From positions 1 to 64,000 of the forward strand of contig JABXHI010000001.1 of the NCBI GenBank assembly GCA_013393415.1: a DNA stretch of 64,000 bases, read 5' to 3'. The first letter of the stretch is position 1; each line of letters begins with the position of its first letter. Positions 39,388-49,220 of this stretch are shown in pieces. A program made the position numbers and the translations under genes. The stretch is from Micrococcaceae bacterium (GTDB taxonomy: Bacteria > Actinomycetota > Actinomycetes > Actinomycetales > Micrococcaceae). Under the pieces are notes generated by a model, which was not told the origin of the DNA, did not search any database, and saw only the letters and a program-made list of their open reading frames with translations.

Positions 39388-39654
39388 TTAGGCATCCATG
39401 GCATTCACACGAGCTGCAGCACCGGACTTGCGGTTGGCAGCGTTGTTGCGATGGATGGCACCCTTGCTGACAGCCTTGTCGAGCTTGCGGTTGGCAACGG
39501 AGAGTGCTTTTTGAGCGGCCTCTTTATCGCCAGCCTGAACAGCTTTGTTTACCTTACGCAGCAGCGTCTTTGCTTCAGACTTGATAGCGGTGTTGCGTTC
39601 ACGACGCTTTTCGTTCGTGATTGCGCGCTTTTTCGAAGACTTGAGATTTGCCAA
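39388..39654 (-). CDS. rpsT: 30S ribosomal protein S20
   Basis: An 88-residue, very basic, helical 16S rRNA-binding protein: KSSKKRAITNEKRRERN at the N-terminus and GAIHRNNAANRKSG near the C-terminus. The start is TTG at 39654 with AGGA six bases upstream. E. coli rpsT also uses a UUG start as part of its autoregulation, so this may be a shared control feature. It is convergent with holA and divergent from lepA. Confidence 0.97.
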   Translation of the reverse strand: MANLKSSKKRAITNEKRRERNTAIKSEAKTLLRKVNKAVQAGDKEAAQKALSVANRKLDKAVSKGAIHRNNAANRKSGAAARVNAMDA

Positions 39655-39985
39655 TTATGGTCCTATTCATTCTAAAAATTAGGGTCGGTGAGGGGTATTC
39701 CTGGTCAAGCGACTGAGCGGTGTGGGGGCACCTTGGAAAGCCTAACCAGGAGTGCCCGTCGACCTGCGCGGACACACAGGCGTCTACCTTACCAAAAAGT
39801 ACGGGCAACAGCGAATTGCCATGGGCGCTGTGGCGTCGCGTGCGAGTGTTCGCTAGCAGATCGACAGTTCGCGCGATATGTTGTCGTCGATAGGGTTGTA
39901 ACATGAAACAATAGAGCAACGATAAATATCGGGGTGTGAAGAAGCTTTCACGCCCGATGCCAATAAATTTCGAAGGATGGTGCAC
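39655..39985. other. divergent control region between rpsT and lepA
   Basis: About 330 bases without a convincing gene. It must hold the rpsT promoter (reverse) and the lepA promoter (forward); no clean -35/-10 pair could be fixed. Near the lepA side, GGGTGTGAA (39932-39940) and TTCACGCCC (39947-39955) form a nine-pair hairpin with loop GAAGCT, ending 30 bases before the lepA start. Long open frames crossing this region on the reverse strand are shadows of rpsT and lepA. Confidence 0.6.
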
Positions 39986-41827
39986 GTGTCGCCAGTGGCG
40001 TCCAACCCGCCTCAGCCCGGTTCTACTGACCCGTCGGTGATCCGGAACTTTTGTATTGTCGCCCATATCGACCACGGCAAGTCCACTCTTGCTGATCGCA
40101 TGTTGCAAAACACCAAGGTCGTGACACCGCGTGAGATGCAGAATCAGTTCCTGGATAACATGGATATTGAACGCGAACGTGGCATCACCATTAAGTCGCA
40201 AGCTGTACGCATGCCCTGGCAAGTTGATGGCCAAGACTATGTCCTCAATATGATTGACACACCCGGTCACGTTGATTTTGCATACGAGGTCTCGCGTTCT
40301 CTGGCAGCTTGCGAAGGCGCTATCCTGTTGGTCGACGCAGCACAGGGCATTGAAGCCCAAACCCTTGCGAATCTGTATATGGCTATGGAACATGATCTCG
40401 AAATCATTCCGGTTCTGAACAAGATCGATCTGCCCGCGGCAGAGCCAGAGCGCTATGCTCTAGAAATTTCAAATCTTATTGGTATCGATCCGGATGACGT
40501 GCTGAAAGTTTCGGGCAAGACCGGCGAAGGTGTAGAAGCACTATTAGATCGCGTCGTTGGCGACGTCCCACCGCCCTCCGGTGACGTCGATGCCCCGGCT
40601 CGTGCGATGATTTTTGACTCGATCTATGATACCTACCGTGGTGTGATCACCTATGTTCGTATGGTTGACGGTCAACTGACGCCACGGCAAGGCATCCGCA
40701 TGATGGCTACGGACTCAGAATACGAGCTTCAAGAGTCAGGTGTCTACTCTCCTGATGCTATTCCTGGCAAGGGGCTAGGCGTCGGCGAAGTGGGGTATTT
40801 GATTACCGGAGTCAAAGACGTTGCTGAATCAAAGGTCGGTGACACCGTTACCTCCAAAAAGCAACCGGCAGAAGAACCAATCGGCGGGTACCGTGAACCT
40901 CAACCCATGGTGTTTTCTGGGTTATATCCAATCGATGGTTCGGATTATCCTGCACTGCGCGATGCACTGGAAAAACTTCAGCTTAATGACGCAGCCCTGA
41001 GCTACGAGCCCGAAACATCCGTGGCGTTGGGCTTCGGTTTCCGCGTAGGCTTCCTGGGCCTGTTGCATTTAGAAATCGTGCGAGAGCGTTTAGAGCGTGA
41101 ATATAATCTGGATCTAATTTCCACGGCACCCAACGTCATTTATAGTGTGACTACAGAAGACGGCACTGAAGTTGAGGTCACGAATCCCTCGGAATTTCCG
41201 GAAGGAAAAATCACCGAGGTGGAAGAGCCTATGGCGATGGCGACGATCATTGTTCCGTCCGAGTTTATTGGGGCGGTCATGGAGCTGTCACAAGGTAAAC
41301 GCGGCCAACTTAATGGCATGGACTATCTGTCGGAAGAACGCGTTGAAATTCGCTACTGGATACCACTGGCAGAAATCGTGTTCGACTACTTCGACATTCT
41401 CAAGTCCCGAACCAAGGGATACGCCTCTCTGAACTGGCACCGTGAAGGTTCCCAGATCGCTGATCTCGTCAAAGTGGACATCTTGTTACAAGGTGACGCT
41501 GTCGACGCATTTTCTGCGATCACCCACCGTGACCACGCATATTCATACGGCGTGAAAATGACCTCAAAACTCAAAGACCTCATCCCACGTCAGCAATTCG
41601 AAGTACCGATTCAAGCGGCGATCGGCTCGCGAATCATTGCCCGAGAAAATATTCGAGCCATCCGAAAAGACGTCTTGTCGAAATGCTACGGCGGTGACAT
41701 TTCCCGTAAACGCAAGTTGCTCGAGAAGCAAAAGGAAGGCAAGAAGCGTATGAAGATGGTCGGTACTGTCGAGGTACCGCAGGAGGCGTTCATTGCAGCG
41801 TTGTCGACAGATACGGGTGGCAACTAG
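39986..41827 (+). CDS. lepA: elongation factor 4 (LepA)
   Basis: A ribosome-associated translational GTPase of 613 residues. G1 is [10 protein letters not shown]3 DTPGH and G4 NKID; the C-terminal LepA-specific domain ends with [20 protein letters not shown] 39986 follows AAGGA at eight bases and is preferred to ATG 39977, which overlaps that site. hemW follows after three bases. Length and motifs are normal. Confidence 0.96.
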   Translation: MSPVASNPPQPGSTDPSVIRNFCIVAHIDHGKSTLADRMLQNTKVVTPREMQNQFLDNMDIERERGITIKSQAVRMPWQVDGQDYVLNMIDTPGHVDFAYEVSRSLAACEGAILLVDAAQGIEAQTLANLYMAMEHDLEIIPVLNKIDLPAAEPERYALEISNLIGIDPDDVLKVSGKTGEGVEALLDRVVGDVPPPSGDVDAPARAMIFDSIYDTYRGVITYVRMVDGQLTPRQGIRMMATDSEYELQESGVYSPDAIPGKGLGVGEVGYLITGVKDVAESKVGDTVTSKKQPAEEPIGGYREPQPMVFSGLYPIDGSDYPALRDALEKLQLNDAALSYEPETSVALGFGFRVGFLGLLHLEIVRERLEREYNLDLISTAPNVIYSVTTEDGTEVEVTNPSEFPEGKITEVEEPMAMATIIVPSEFIGAVMELSQGKRGQLNGMDYLSEERVEIRYWIPLAEIVFDYFDILKSRTKGYASLNWHREGSQIADLVKVDILLQGDAVDAFSAITHRDHAYSYGVKMTSKLKDLIPRQQFEVPIQAAIGSRIIARENIRAIRKDVLSKCYGGDISRKRKLLEKQKEGKKRMKMVGTVEVPQEAFIAALSTDTGGN

Positions 41828-41830
41828 GCC

Positions 41831-43087
41831 TTGAGTCCCACAGCAGCATCAGCAACCACTGGTTTGCTCCCAGAGTTTGTCGCTCCCGCAATAAATGGCA
41901 CCGACCGCACCTTTTCGCTGTACGTGCACGTGCCGTTTTGTGTCAGCCGATGTGGATACTGTGATTTCAACACGTATATCTCGCCTGACCTTGGTCCTGG
42001 CGCATCGCACGACAGTTATGCCGACACGGCTATCAAGGAACTCGAATATGCAGCCGACACCATGGAACGATCAGGTGTCGATGCCAAACCGCTGCACTCT
42101 GTATTTTTTGGGGGCGGTACCCCCACGCTGCTGCAGGCTTCGGATCTGACAAAAATCCTGGAGCGAGCCCAACAGCTGTTCGGGATAACTGCCGAAGCTG
42201 AGATCACTACCGAAGCGAACCCAGATTCTTTGACGGCCGATAGCGTCAAGACACTGGCCGACGGCGGATTCAACCGGATCTCGATGGGCATGCAATCGTC
42301 CGTATCTCATGTGTTGCAGGTCTTAGAACGTACCCATGATCCAGCAAACGTGGCCACAGCAGCACAGTGGATCCGCGACGCCAACCTCGATATGTCCTTA
42401 GATTTGATCTTCGGCACACCAGGCGAGTCGTTACAAGACTGGCAGAACTCGCTAGACGCTGTACTCGAGCTTCAACCAGAGCACGTCTCAGCGTACGGTC
42501 TCATTGTTGAAGAAGGTACCAAGCTTGCTGCTCAGATCCGTCGCGGAGTCTATCCAAATACGGATCCAGACGACCAGGCTGACAAATACCTCGCGACCGA
42601 AGAGCGATTAGCTGCCGCGGGGTACCGCTGGTATGAGATCTCGAACTGGGCTTTTGACCCGCAAGACCAAGGAATCCACCAGTCGCAGCACAACTTGGCA
42701 TACTGGCGCGATCAAGACTGGTGGGGGATAGGTCCGGGGGCACATTCGCATATGGCGGGTGTCCGGTGGTGGAACGCAAAGCATCCAGCCGCATATGCAT
42801 CACGAATAATCGACGGTTTGTCTCCGGCAATCGGTCATGAAATCCCCGATCACGATGCACGGTTGCTTGAGCAAATTATGTTGGGCGTTCGCCTGGCCGA
42901 AGGCCTAGATACTTCCGTGCTGACATCGCAGGAGCAGACTGTCGCCGACCGGGCACAGCATGAAACAGAACTCTTAGCTGCTCAAGGGCTTATTGAGGCG
43001 GCAGCATTACATCGGGGCAAGATTGTGCCCACGCTCAAAGGGCGTCTTTTGGACGATGCGATTACCCGCAGACTGGCGGGATTCTAA
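41831..43087 (+). CDS. hemW: radical SAM heme chaperone HemW
   Basis: A 418-residue radical SAM protein, formerly called oxygen-independent coproporphyrinogen oxidase-like. The 4Fe-4S site is CVSRCGYC (Cys37, Cys41, Cys44). The HNLAYW motif (in SQHNLAYWRDQDWW), diagnostic for HemW heme binding and absent from HemN, is present. TTG 41831 is the start. Coupling with lepA is the standard Gram-positive order lepA-hemW-hrcA-dnaJ, here interrupted by two reverse-strand genes. Confidence 0.94.
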   Translation: MSPTAASATTGLLPEFVAPAINGTDRTFSLYVHVPFCVSRCGYCDFNTYISPDLGPGASHDSYADTAIKELEYAADTMERSGVDAKPLHSVFFGGGTPTLLQASDLTKILERAQQLFGITAEAEITTEANPDSLTADSVKTLADGGFNRISMGMQSSVSHVLQVLERTHDPANVATAAQWIRDANLDMSLDLIFGTPGESLQDWQNSLDAVLELQPEHVSAYGLIVEEGTKLAAQIRRGVYPNTDPDDQADKYLATEERLAAAGYRWYEISNWAFDPQDQGIHQSQHNLAYWRDQDWWGIGPGAHSHMAGVRWWNAKHPAAYASRIIDGLSPAIGHEIPDHDARLLEQIMLGVRLAEGLDTSVLTSQEQTVADRAQHETELLAAQGLIEAAALHRGKIVPTLKGRLLDDAITRRLAGF

Positions 43088-43103
43088 CCGGACTGTCGTG
43101 ATA

Positions 43104-43493
43104 CTAGCGAATAATGCGCAGGTTGAACGGGTAGCGGTACGGACGACCCTTATTAACTTCAATGCCTGCAATGACGCCGGAAATCGTCATAAATAGCCAC
43201 AGTAAAACCGCGACGACCCCAAAAATCGCGCCCATGATCGGCAAGAACGCCAATATGTTCATGGCAACTGCCACGACCGTCAGTGGCAAAGTAAAGTTGA
43301 GCGCTTCTTTCGATTCCTGCTCAGAAAATGGGCCACGTGTTCGGAACACAATGAACACAACCAGTGAAGGAACAAAGCCCAAAAATGCGCCAAAGTGAGC
43401 GACAGTTGCCCACTGGCGATCTTCCGACGGCGTCAGAGGAGGGCGCGAGGTTGTGTCGCTACCTTGTGCTGAGGCCCCAGGGGTCTGTGACAC
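43104..43493 (-). CDS. DUF4870-type small membrane protein
   Basis: A 129-residue protein with a polar N-terminus (about 1-28) and three hydrophobic segments (about 31-51, 68-85 and 88-110), plus the ESKEALNFTL motif typical of the DUF4870/Tic20-like family. The function is unknown. It is convergent with hemW and separated from it by only 16 bases with no obvious terminator. Confidence 0.85.
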   Translation of the reverse strand: MSQTPGASAQGSDTTSRPPLTPSEDRQWATVAHFGAFLGFVPSLVVFIVFRTRGPFSEQESKEALNFTLPLTVVAVAMNILAFLPIMGAIFGVVAVLLWLFMTISGVIAGIEVNKGRPYRYPFNLRIIR

Positions 43494-43616
43494 GTTGTGC
43501 TTCCTTTACGGTAGATTCAGCCGGATGTAACTTCGCTGATACTGACTTACTCTAAGCAGTCTAAACCTCAACTCTGCCGAAACCTGACAGATTGGTGCGG
43601 TTCGCGTCAAATTCTG

Positions 43617-44465
43617 CTATTCGTGTACAGTTACGAAGTCGATCATGTGTTCAACTCGACCCAGCAGCGTTGATTCCAGATCGGCGAAACTGTTGACTCG
43701 CGACAGGATCTTCTTCCAACCCAGTCCGATGTCCTCGGCAGTTTGATTCGGGAGACCCAAGCGGGCCAGCATGCCGGTTTTCCAGTCCTCCTCACGGGGA
43801 ATTTTTGGCCAAGATTGAATCCCGATGACTTCCGGTTTCACAGCCTGCCATATGTCCACGTAGGGATGGCCAACAATTAACACGTTGTCTTGTGCCTCCG
43901 AAACACGCATCGCCTCGGTGGCAATGTGGTCCTCCTTGGAGCCGCTGACTAAATGGTCAAGTAACACGGCGAGACGGCGTTTTGGGCTGGGTTTGAATGA
44001 GGTGATGGCACCGGCCAGGTCGTCAATACCATGGAGGGGCTCGACTACGATGCCCTCGACGCGAAGATCATCGCCCCAAATCTTTTCCACCAACTCTGCA
44101 TCGTGCACGCCTTCGACCCAGATGCGTGAAGCTTTGGCCACTTGAGCTCGTTGTGCCCCGACGGCGCGAGAGCCCGAGGCGGTCCGTGTCTGTTGAGGTT
44201 TTGTCCGTTGTGCCGGCGGAAGTAATTCAATCGGCTGACCGTCAATGGTAAATCCGAAACCCAGTGGAAAAGACCGTGTCGCACCCCGGCGTCCCTCGAG
44301 CACCACGAGATGGACCCCACCTGACTTTTCGATACGCGTGACGGCTCCAGTGAAGCCGGTATCAGCGTCTTCGATGACCAGACCTCGTGCAGCGGCTACC
44401 TTCTTCGGAGTCGAAACCGGTTTATGGTTCGAGAGATTGCCCGGTCCCCACTGGTCCCAATTCAT
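43617..44465 (-). CDS. DUF3097 family protein
   Basis: A soluble actinobacterial protein of 282 residues that usually lies next to hemW/hrcA. Conserved-looking segments are SRIWVEGVHDAELVEKIWGDDLR, RRLAVLLDHLVSGSKE and VLIVGHPYVDIWQAVKP, which have a Toprim-like look (EG, then DHL, then GHPYVD). ATG 44465 (MNWDQWG) follows AAAGG and is preferred to the start at 44495. No function is established; nucleic-acid handling is an inference from the Toprim-like pattern. Confidence 0.85.
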   Translation of the reverse strand: MNWDQWGPGNLSNHKPVSTPKKVAAARGLVIEDADTGFTGAVTRIEKSGGVHLVVLEGRRGATRSFPLGFGFTIDGQPIELLPPAQRTKPQQTRTASGSRAVGAQRAQVAKASRIWVEGVHDAELVEKIWGDDLRVEGIVVEPLHGIDDLAGAITSFKPSPKRRLAVLLDHLVSGSKEDHIATEAMRVSEAQDNVLIVGHPYVDIWQAVKPEVIGIQSWPKIPREEDWKTGMLARLGLPNQTAEDIGLGWKKILSRVNSFADLESTLLGRVEHMIDFVTVHE

Positions 44466-44575
44466 CGTGGTGGTGCCTTTCTGTTTGCTAATCATTCGAG
44501 GTTATCAAAGCATGATCAGTCATCAGCGAAGAACTCACCCTAGAAACTGTCGCGACTGAGAACTTCCAGTTACGA

Positions 44576-44602
44576 TTAGCACTATGCTGGCGACAGTGCT
44601 AA
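44576..44602 (+). promoter_or_regulatory. CIRCE operator for HrcA
   Basis: TTAGCACTA (44576-44584), nine bases, then CAGTGCTAA (44594-44602): a near-consensus CIRCE element with perfect eight-base arms, differing from consensus only at the innermost base of each arm. It lies 20 bases before the hrcA ATG, so HrcA should repress its own operon and release it on heat shock. Confidence 0.93.
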
Positions 44603-44621
44603 CTTTTTTGAAGGAGGGAAC

Positions 44622-45635
44622 ATGACTGACCACCCACGTCGAATGCAGGTCTTACAAGCAATTGTGGAAGACTATGTTGCCTCCCGCGAGCCTGTCGGCT
44701 CAAAAGCCCTGGTAGAGCGTCATAGCCTGGGCGTTTCGTCTGCGACAGTGCGCAACGACATGGCTGACCTCGAAGATGAAGGCCTCATCGCTGCACCACA
44801 TACGTCTTCAGGGCGTATCCCCACTGATAAAGGTTATCGGTATTTCGTCGATCGCATTTCCGAAGTTCGACCGCTTTCAGACGCCGAACGTCGCGCCGTT
44901 CGTACGTTGCTGGATAACTCAGATGACATGGACGACATCATGGCGGGTACCGTTCAGGTGTTGTCACAGTTAACTCGTCAAGTCGCCGTCATCCAGTATC
45001 CGCAATTGGATTCGTCGGTGATCCGGCGTGTCGAGTTTGTGCTGCTATCAGAACAACGGCTGCTGGCCGTGATGATTCTCTCCACCGGACGCGTCGATCA
45101 GCGCGTGGTCTATTTGAACGAGCCCATCGACCAGCCGGCGCTTGATGTGCTGGCTCAGGTCTTCATGACCTACTTGGACAACGTCAGTCCGTATTACTTG
45201 CAGCACGCGCTAACGGAGATCGAAGCGGTGATCGCGCCCGAACACCAGGGACTGGCGACGTCATTAGGTAATGCATTGCAACTCTTAGCCGAAGCAGGGT
45301 ATCAAGACCGTATCCTGTTAGCCGGCACCGCGAACCTGGCCCGCTCTCCGCAGGACTTTAGTCACTCCATCGGCCCAATTTTAGAAGCACTCGAAGAACA
45401 GGTTGTGTTATTGAAATTGTTGACCGAAATGGAACAAGATGCTCACGGCTTGTCTGTGCGTATCGGAGATGAAAACTTTGGCTCGTTAGGGGACACCTCG
45501 GTGGTGGCCGCCGGCTACGGACCGGGCGATGCCGCAAAGATCGGCGTCGTTGGACCAACTCGGATGGACTACCCTTCGACCATGTCTGCGGTCCGGGCGA
45601 TAGCTCGGTATCTTTCCCGGATTTTGCCCCGATAG
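44622..45635 (+). CDS. hrcA: heat-inducible transcription repressor HrcA
   Basis: A 337-residue repressor. An N-terminal winged helix (about 1-75, with VGSKALVERHSLGVSSATVRND and SSGRIPTDKGYR) precedes a GAF-like dimerisation domain. It needs GroEL to fold in other bacteria, which links activity to heat stress. A strong site GAAGGAGGG precedes ATG 44622, and a CIRCE element overlaps the promoter region, so it is autoregulated together with dnaJ. Confidence 0.96.
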   Translation: MTDHPRRMQVLQAIVEDYVASREPVGSKALVERHSLGVSSATVRNDMADLEDEGLIAAPHTSSGRIPTDKGYRYFVDRISEVRPLSDAERRAVRTLLDNSDDMDDIMAGTVQVLSQLTRQVAVIQYPQLDSSVIRRVEFVLLSEQRLLAVMILSTGRVDQRVVYLNEPIDQPALDVLAQVFMTYLDNVSPYYLQHALTEIEAVIAPEHQGLATSLGNALQLLAEAGYQDRILLAGTANLARSPQDFSHSIGPILEALEEQVVLLKLLTEMEQDAHGLSVRIGDENFGSLGDTSVVAAGYGPGDAAKIGVVGPTRMDYPSTMSAVRAIARYLSRILPR

Positions 45636-45717
45636 ACGTTTGCCAAGATAATAGATTTTTGACCAAAACACGGTTTCAGACGCGCAGCGCTTGAACTGAA
45701 AGGAACACGACCAGCAA

Positions 45718-46857
45718 GTGGCACAAGATTACTATCAGGTCCTGGGTGTTGAACGTGACGCCACAGCACAAGAGATCAAAAAGGCCTATCGCAAAAAAGC
45801 GCGGCAACTCCATCCGGATCACAACCCCTCTGACGACGCTGCAGAAGAATTTAAAGCTGTGACCCACGCGTACGAGGTGCTGTCAGATAGCGAAAAACGT
45901 CAAAATTATGACACCACAGGCCACGAAGATGGCCGTCGTGCAGGCTTTGGCGGTGCCGGCGGTGGATTCGGCGGGTTCTCTGATATCTTCGAAACCTTCT
46001 TTGGCGGCGGAGGCGCCGGTGGACCGATGTCTCGTGCACGGCGAGGCCAAGATGCGCTCATAGCGACACATATCGATCTTGAAGAAGCAGTGTTTGGGGC
46101 AGAGAACACCATCGAGGTCGAAACCGCCGTGCGGTGTGACCGCTGTGATGGCTCCGCGATGGAACCCGGCACGCACCCCGAGACCTGCTCTACCTGTCGT
46201 GGCGCCGGACAGATTTCACGCCCTGTCGACTCAATTCTCGGTCGGATGATGACCACCGAAGCATGCCCCACCTGTCGCGGATTTGGCGACGTCATCTCAG
46301 ATCCATGTGGACAGTGTTCGGGTCAGGGTCGTATTCGCGAACGGGTTTCCTTCACCGTCAAGATTCCCGCCGGCGTACGCGATGGAACTCGCATTCAGCT
46401 TGCCGGCCGTGGTGAAGCCGGTGTAGCGGGTGGACCAAACGGCGACCTGTACTTAGAAATCCGAGTCCGTGAGCACGATGTATTCACCCGCCAAGGTGAC
46501 AATCTCCACGCAACCATGAGCGTGCCGATGACCGCAGCGGCACTCGGGACGAAAATCAAAGTCGACACATTCGACGGTGAGGAATCTTTCACTGTTGACC
46601 CAGGGACCCAATCAGGTCATGTCATCACCTTGAAGAACCTGGGTGCCTCACGCTTACAGAGTAGCGGTCGCGGTGACATGAAGATCACACTGAATGTTTC
46701 CACCCCCACCAAGCTCAATGATGAACAGCGCGAACTGATGTCCAAGTTGGCCGAGCTACGCGCCGAAGATGTGGCAAACGGTGAAATCGAATCCCAGGGT
46801 TTCTTCTCTCGTTTGAAAACCGGATTCGACAACATGTTTAACCACGACGAATCGTGA
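45718..46857 (+). CDS. dnaJ: chaperone protein DnaJ
   Basis: A 379-residue type I J-protein: J domain (about 1-70, with LHPDHNP containing the HPD tripeptide), Gly/Phe-rich segment (about 74-105), four CxxCxGxG-type zinc motifs (CDRCDGSA, CSTCRGAG, CPTCRGFG, CGQCSGQG; about 140-205) and the C-terminal substrate domains. GTG 45718 is the start. This is the second DnaJ of actinobacteria, the one paired with hrcA rather than dnaK. rsmE overlaps by four bases. Confidence 0.96.
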   Translation: MAQDYYQVLGVERDATAQEIKKAYRKKARQLHPDHNPSDDAAEEFKAVTHAYEVLSDSEKRQNYDTTGHEDGRRAGFGGAGGGFGGFSDIFETFFGGGGAGGPMSRARRGQDALIATHIDLEEAVFGAENTIEVETAVRCDRCDGSAMEPGTHPETCSTCRGAGQISRPVDSILGRMMTTEACPTCRGFGDVISDPCGQCSGQGRIRERVSFTVKIPAGVRDGTRIQLAGRGEAGVAGGPNGDLYLEIRVREHDVFTRQGDNLHATMSVPMTAAALGTKIKVDTFDGEESFTVDPGTQSGHVITLKNLGASRLQSSGRGDMKITLNVSTPTKLNDEQRELMSKLAELRAEDVANGEIESQGFFSRLKTGFDNMFNHDES

Positions 46858-47603
46858 CCAACCCGCTGTTTTATACGCCCGACGTCACAGGAGTGACCGC
46901 CGATATGACGGTCACTTTGGACGCAGCTGCGTCCGGGCATGCCGTTCGGTCCCAGCGCTTGCAGAGTGGTGACGCCGTGCTCCTTTCAGATGGCGCCGGG
47001 ACATTGGCCGAAGGGACTATCGCTCACGCTGACCCACAACACACCACTGTGGACATAGGCACCGTTGAGGTGCAAGCACCACCTGCGGTGCGGATTAACT
47101 TAGTGCAAGCACTGGCCAAGGGTGACCGAGATCTACTAGCCGCCGAAATGGCAACGGAGATTGGCGTCGACAGTGTGACACCTTGGCAAGCCCAACGTTC
47201 CATCGTCCGCATCCGTGCAGAACGGGCCACCAAAATGTTGGGGAAATGGGAAGCGAAACTGCATGCGGCAGCACAGCAATCTCGTCGGGCATTTATACCG
47301 CAACTGCGCGAGCCTCTCCATGGCAGCAGTATTGCCACGTTGCAAGATACAGGCGAGGGGCAACACCTTGTCGTGCTCCACGAGGACGGCCAGCATGACT
47401 TGTCCGACGTTTTAGAACGGGTCCAAGGGTTGCACACCATTCACCTCGTAGTAGGGCCCGAGGGGGGAATTGCTCCGGAGGAACTCGCGGCCGTCGAGAA
47501 TGTAAAAGGATCCGCGGTTAAAATCGGTGCAAATGTCCTGCGGGCATCGACGGCCGGACCGGTCGCAATCACATTGATTAACCAATTCTTAAACCGCTGG
47601 TAA
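46854..47603 (+). CDS. rsmE: 16S rRNA (uracil-1498-N3)-methyltransferase
   Basis: A 249-residue SPOUT-class enzyme. An N-terminal PUA-like domain (about 1-75) is followed by the knotted methyltransferase fold with LVQALAKGDRDLLAAEMATEIGVD and the SAM-site VVGPEGGIAPEE and LGANVLRASTA-like (here IGANVLRAST) loops. GTG 46854 overlaps the dnaJ stop (GTGA), a typical coupled arrangement. Confidence 0.94.
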   Translation: MTNPLFYTPDVTGVTADMTVTLDAAASGHAVRSQRLQSGDAVLLSDGAGTLAEGTIAHADPQHTTVDIGTVEVQAPPAVRINLVQALAKGDRDLLAAEMATEIGVDSVTPWQAQRSIVRIRAERATKMLGKWEAKLHAAAQQSRRAFIPQLREPLHGSSIATLQDTGEGQHLVVLHEDGQHDLSDVLERVQGLHTIHLVVGPEGGIAPEELAAVENVKGSAVKIGANVLRASTAGPVAITLINQFLNRW

Positions 47604-47661
47604 GCCTTCCGAACTAGCATCAATCGTTGCCATAGAACCAAAAAGTGATAGACCCGTTTGA

Positions 47662-48732
47662 GTGCGACCGGATAGACTAAGTTGCAGAATATACCGTAGT
47701 AATGGAGCCGACCTGACAGAACGAACCGAACCCCATCGCATCTCTCGACAAACAATCACGTTTAACTCTCAGAACGACATGGTACAAACCTTTGGTCCAT
47801 CGGATATGTTGCTGCGGGTTGTCGAAGGCGTGTACCCGAGCTTGAAATTACTCGTTCGAGACCAACAGTTGGAGCTGGAAGGACACGTCGACGATGTCGC
47901 CGAGACGGTCAAAATAGTGAATGATCTGCAGTCTGTTGCCCGTGCTGGCACAACCGTTGGTCCCGAGATCATTGAAGCGACGATCGCAGGCGTTCGATCC
48001 TTCGAGGAAAACAATACTGCTGCCATTCCTGCAGAATTGATTGTCTCCTCGCAAGGAAAAAAGATCCGGCCGAAAACGGAAAACCAGAAAGTGTATGTCA
48101 ACGCCATCAACAACAATACGATTGTTTTCGGCGTCGGCCCCGCTGGTACCGGTAAGACGTATTTGGCAATGGCTAAAGCAATCCAGGCGTTGCAGGCTCG
48201 TGAAGTCAACCGGATTATTCTGACTCGTCCAGCCGTGGAGGCTGGCGAATCGTTGGGCTATCTACCTGGCACCCTAAGTGAAAAAATCGACCCCTATTTA
48301 CGTCCGCTCTATGACGCGCTCCACGAGATGATCGAGCCGGAGACTATTCCACATCTCATTGAGGTCGGCACCATCGAGGTCGCACCACTGGCCTATATGC
48401 GAGGCCGTACCCTCAATGATGCGTTCATTATTTTGGACGAGGCGCAAAATACCTCTGCTGAGCAAATGAAAATGTTTTTGACTCGCCTCGGGTTCAACTC
48501 CCACATGGTCGTGACTGGCGATGCCTCACAGGTGGACTTACCACGTGGCACCGATTCGGGCCTCGCCCAGGCAGTAGAGTACTTGGCGGGGTCGGACGAT
48601 ATTGCCATCGTGAACCTGCGATCCTCTGACGTCGTCCGCCATAACCTGGTCTCCAAAATTGTCGATGCGTACGATCGTCACCAACCAGAGCCGACCCGTC
48701 CGAAACGGTCCGGGCGGAATCAACAGCGATAG
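47662..48732 (+). CDS. phoH: PhoH-like ATPase
   Basis: A PhoH/PhoL-type ATPase, commonly encoded with ybeY and era in bacteria and thought to act in RNA metabolism. P-loop GPAGTGKT and the IILDEAQNTSAEQM Walker B region are clear, with TGDASQVDLPRG after them. The start is uncertain: GTG 47662 is the first usual start but has no good binding site; CTG 47713 follows GGAG at a good distance and better matches where family homology begins; ATG 47779 would cut conserved sequence. Confidence 0.93.
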   Translation: MRPDRLSCRIYRSNGADLTERTEPHRISRQTITFNSQNDMVQTFGPSDMLLRVVEGVYPSLKLLVRDQQLELEGHVDDVAETVKIVNDLQSVARAGTTVGPEIIEATIAGVRSFEENNTAAIPAELIVSSQGKKIRPKTENQKVYVNAINNNTIVFGVGPAGTGKTYLAMAKAIQALQAREVNRIILTRPAVEAGESLGYLPGTLSEKIDPYLRPLYDALHEMIEPETIPHLIEVGTIEVAPLAYMRGRTLNDAFIILDEAQNTSAEQMKMFLTRLGFNSHMVVTGDASQVDLPRGTDSGLAQAVEYLAGSDDIAIVNLRSSDVVRHNLVSKIVDAYDRHQPEPTRPKRSGRNQQR

Positions 48733-48738
48733 GTCATT

Positions 48739-49215
48739 GTGGCAATAGAAGTACTCAACGAAACTGAACACGACATTGATATCCAACGAATCGTCACCCT
48801 GGGCAAACACCTCTACCAGGGACTCCATATTCATCCAGAATCTGAACTTGCAATCGTTTTCGTGGATAACGAAGCCATGAGTTATTTGCACCAAGAATGG
48901 ATGGATCTTGAGGGACCAACCGACGTGATGAGCTTTCCCATGGATGAGTTACGTCCCGGCACACTAGAAGCGCCAGCCGAGGGATTACTCGGGGACATTG
49001 TCATTAGCCCCGAAGTTGCTTCCGAACATGCCAACAGTGGCGGGCACAGCGTGGCCGATGAAATAGCACTGCTGGTGACCCACGGCCTTCTGCATCTGTT
49101 GGGTCATGACCACCACGATGACGAGGAAAAGCAGCAGATGTTCGGTCTGCAAGACCAACTTCTCGAGCAGTTCTTGGGTTACACACCGCCTCAACTCCAC
49201 GATGAAGGAAAGTAA
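48739..49215 (+). CDS. ybeY: endoribonuclease YbeY
   Basis: A 158-residue zinc-dependent RNase for 16S rRNA 3' maturation and ribosome quality control. The H3xH5xH zinc motif reads HGLLHLLGHDH near residues 115-125, and GPTDVMSFPMDE precedes it. GTG 48739 starts six bases after phoH. It forms a run phoH-ybeY-CNNM-era that recurs across bacteria. Confidence 0.96.
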   Translation: MAIEVLNETEHDIDIQRIVTLGKHLYQGLHIHPESELAIVFVDNEAMSYLHQEWMDLEGPTDVMSFPMDELRPGTLEAPAEGLLGDIVISPEVASEHANSGGHSVADEIALLVTHGLLHLLGHDHHDDEEKQQMFGLQDQLLEQFLGYTPPQLHDEGK

Positions 49216-49220
49216 CCCCA

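Noticed and set aside
39599-40393. 264-codon reverse-strand open frame across the rpsT/lepA gap
   Set aside because: It overlaps rpsT and the first 400 bases of lepA, has no family features, and reads as a shadow of these genes.
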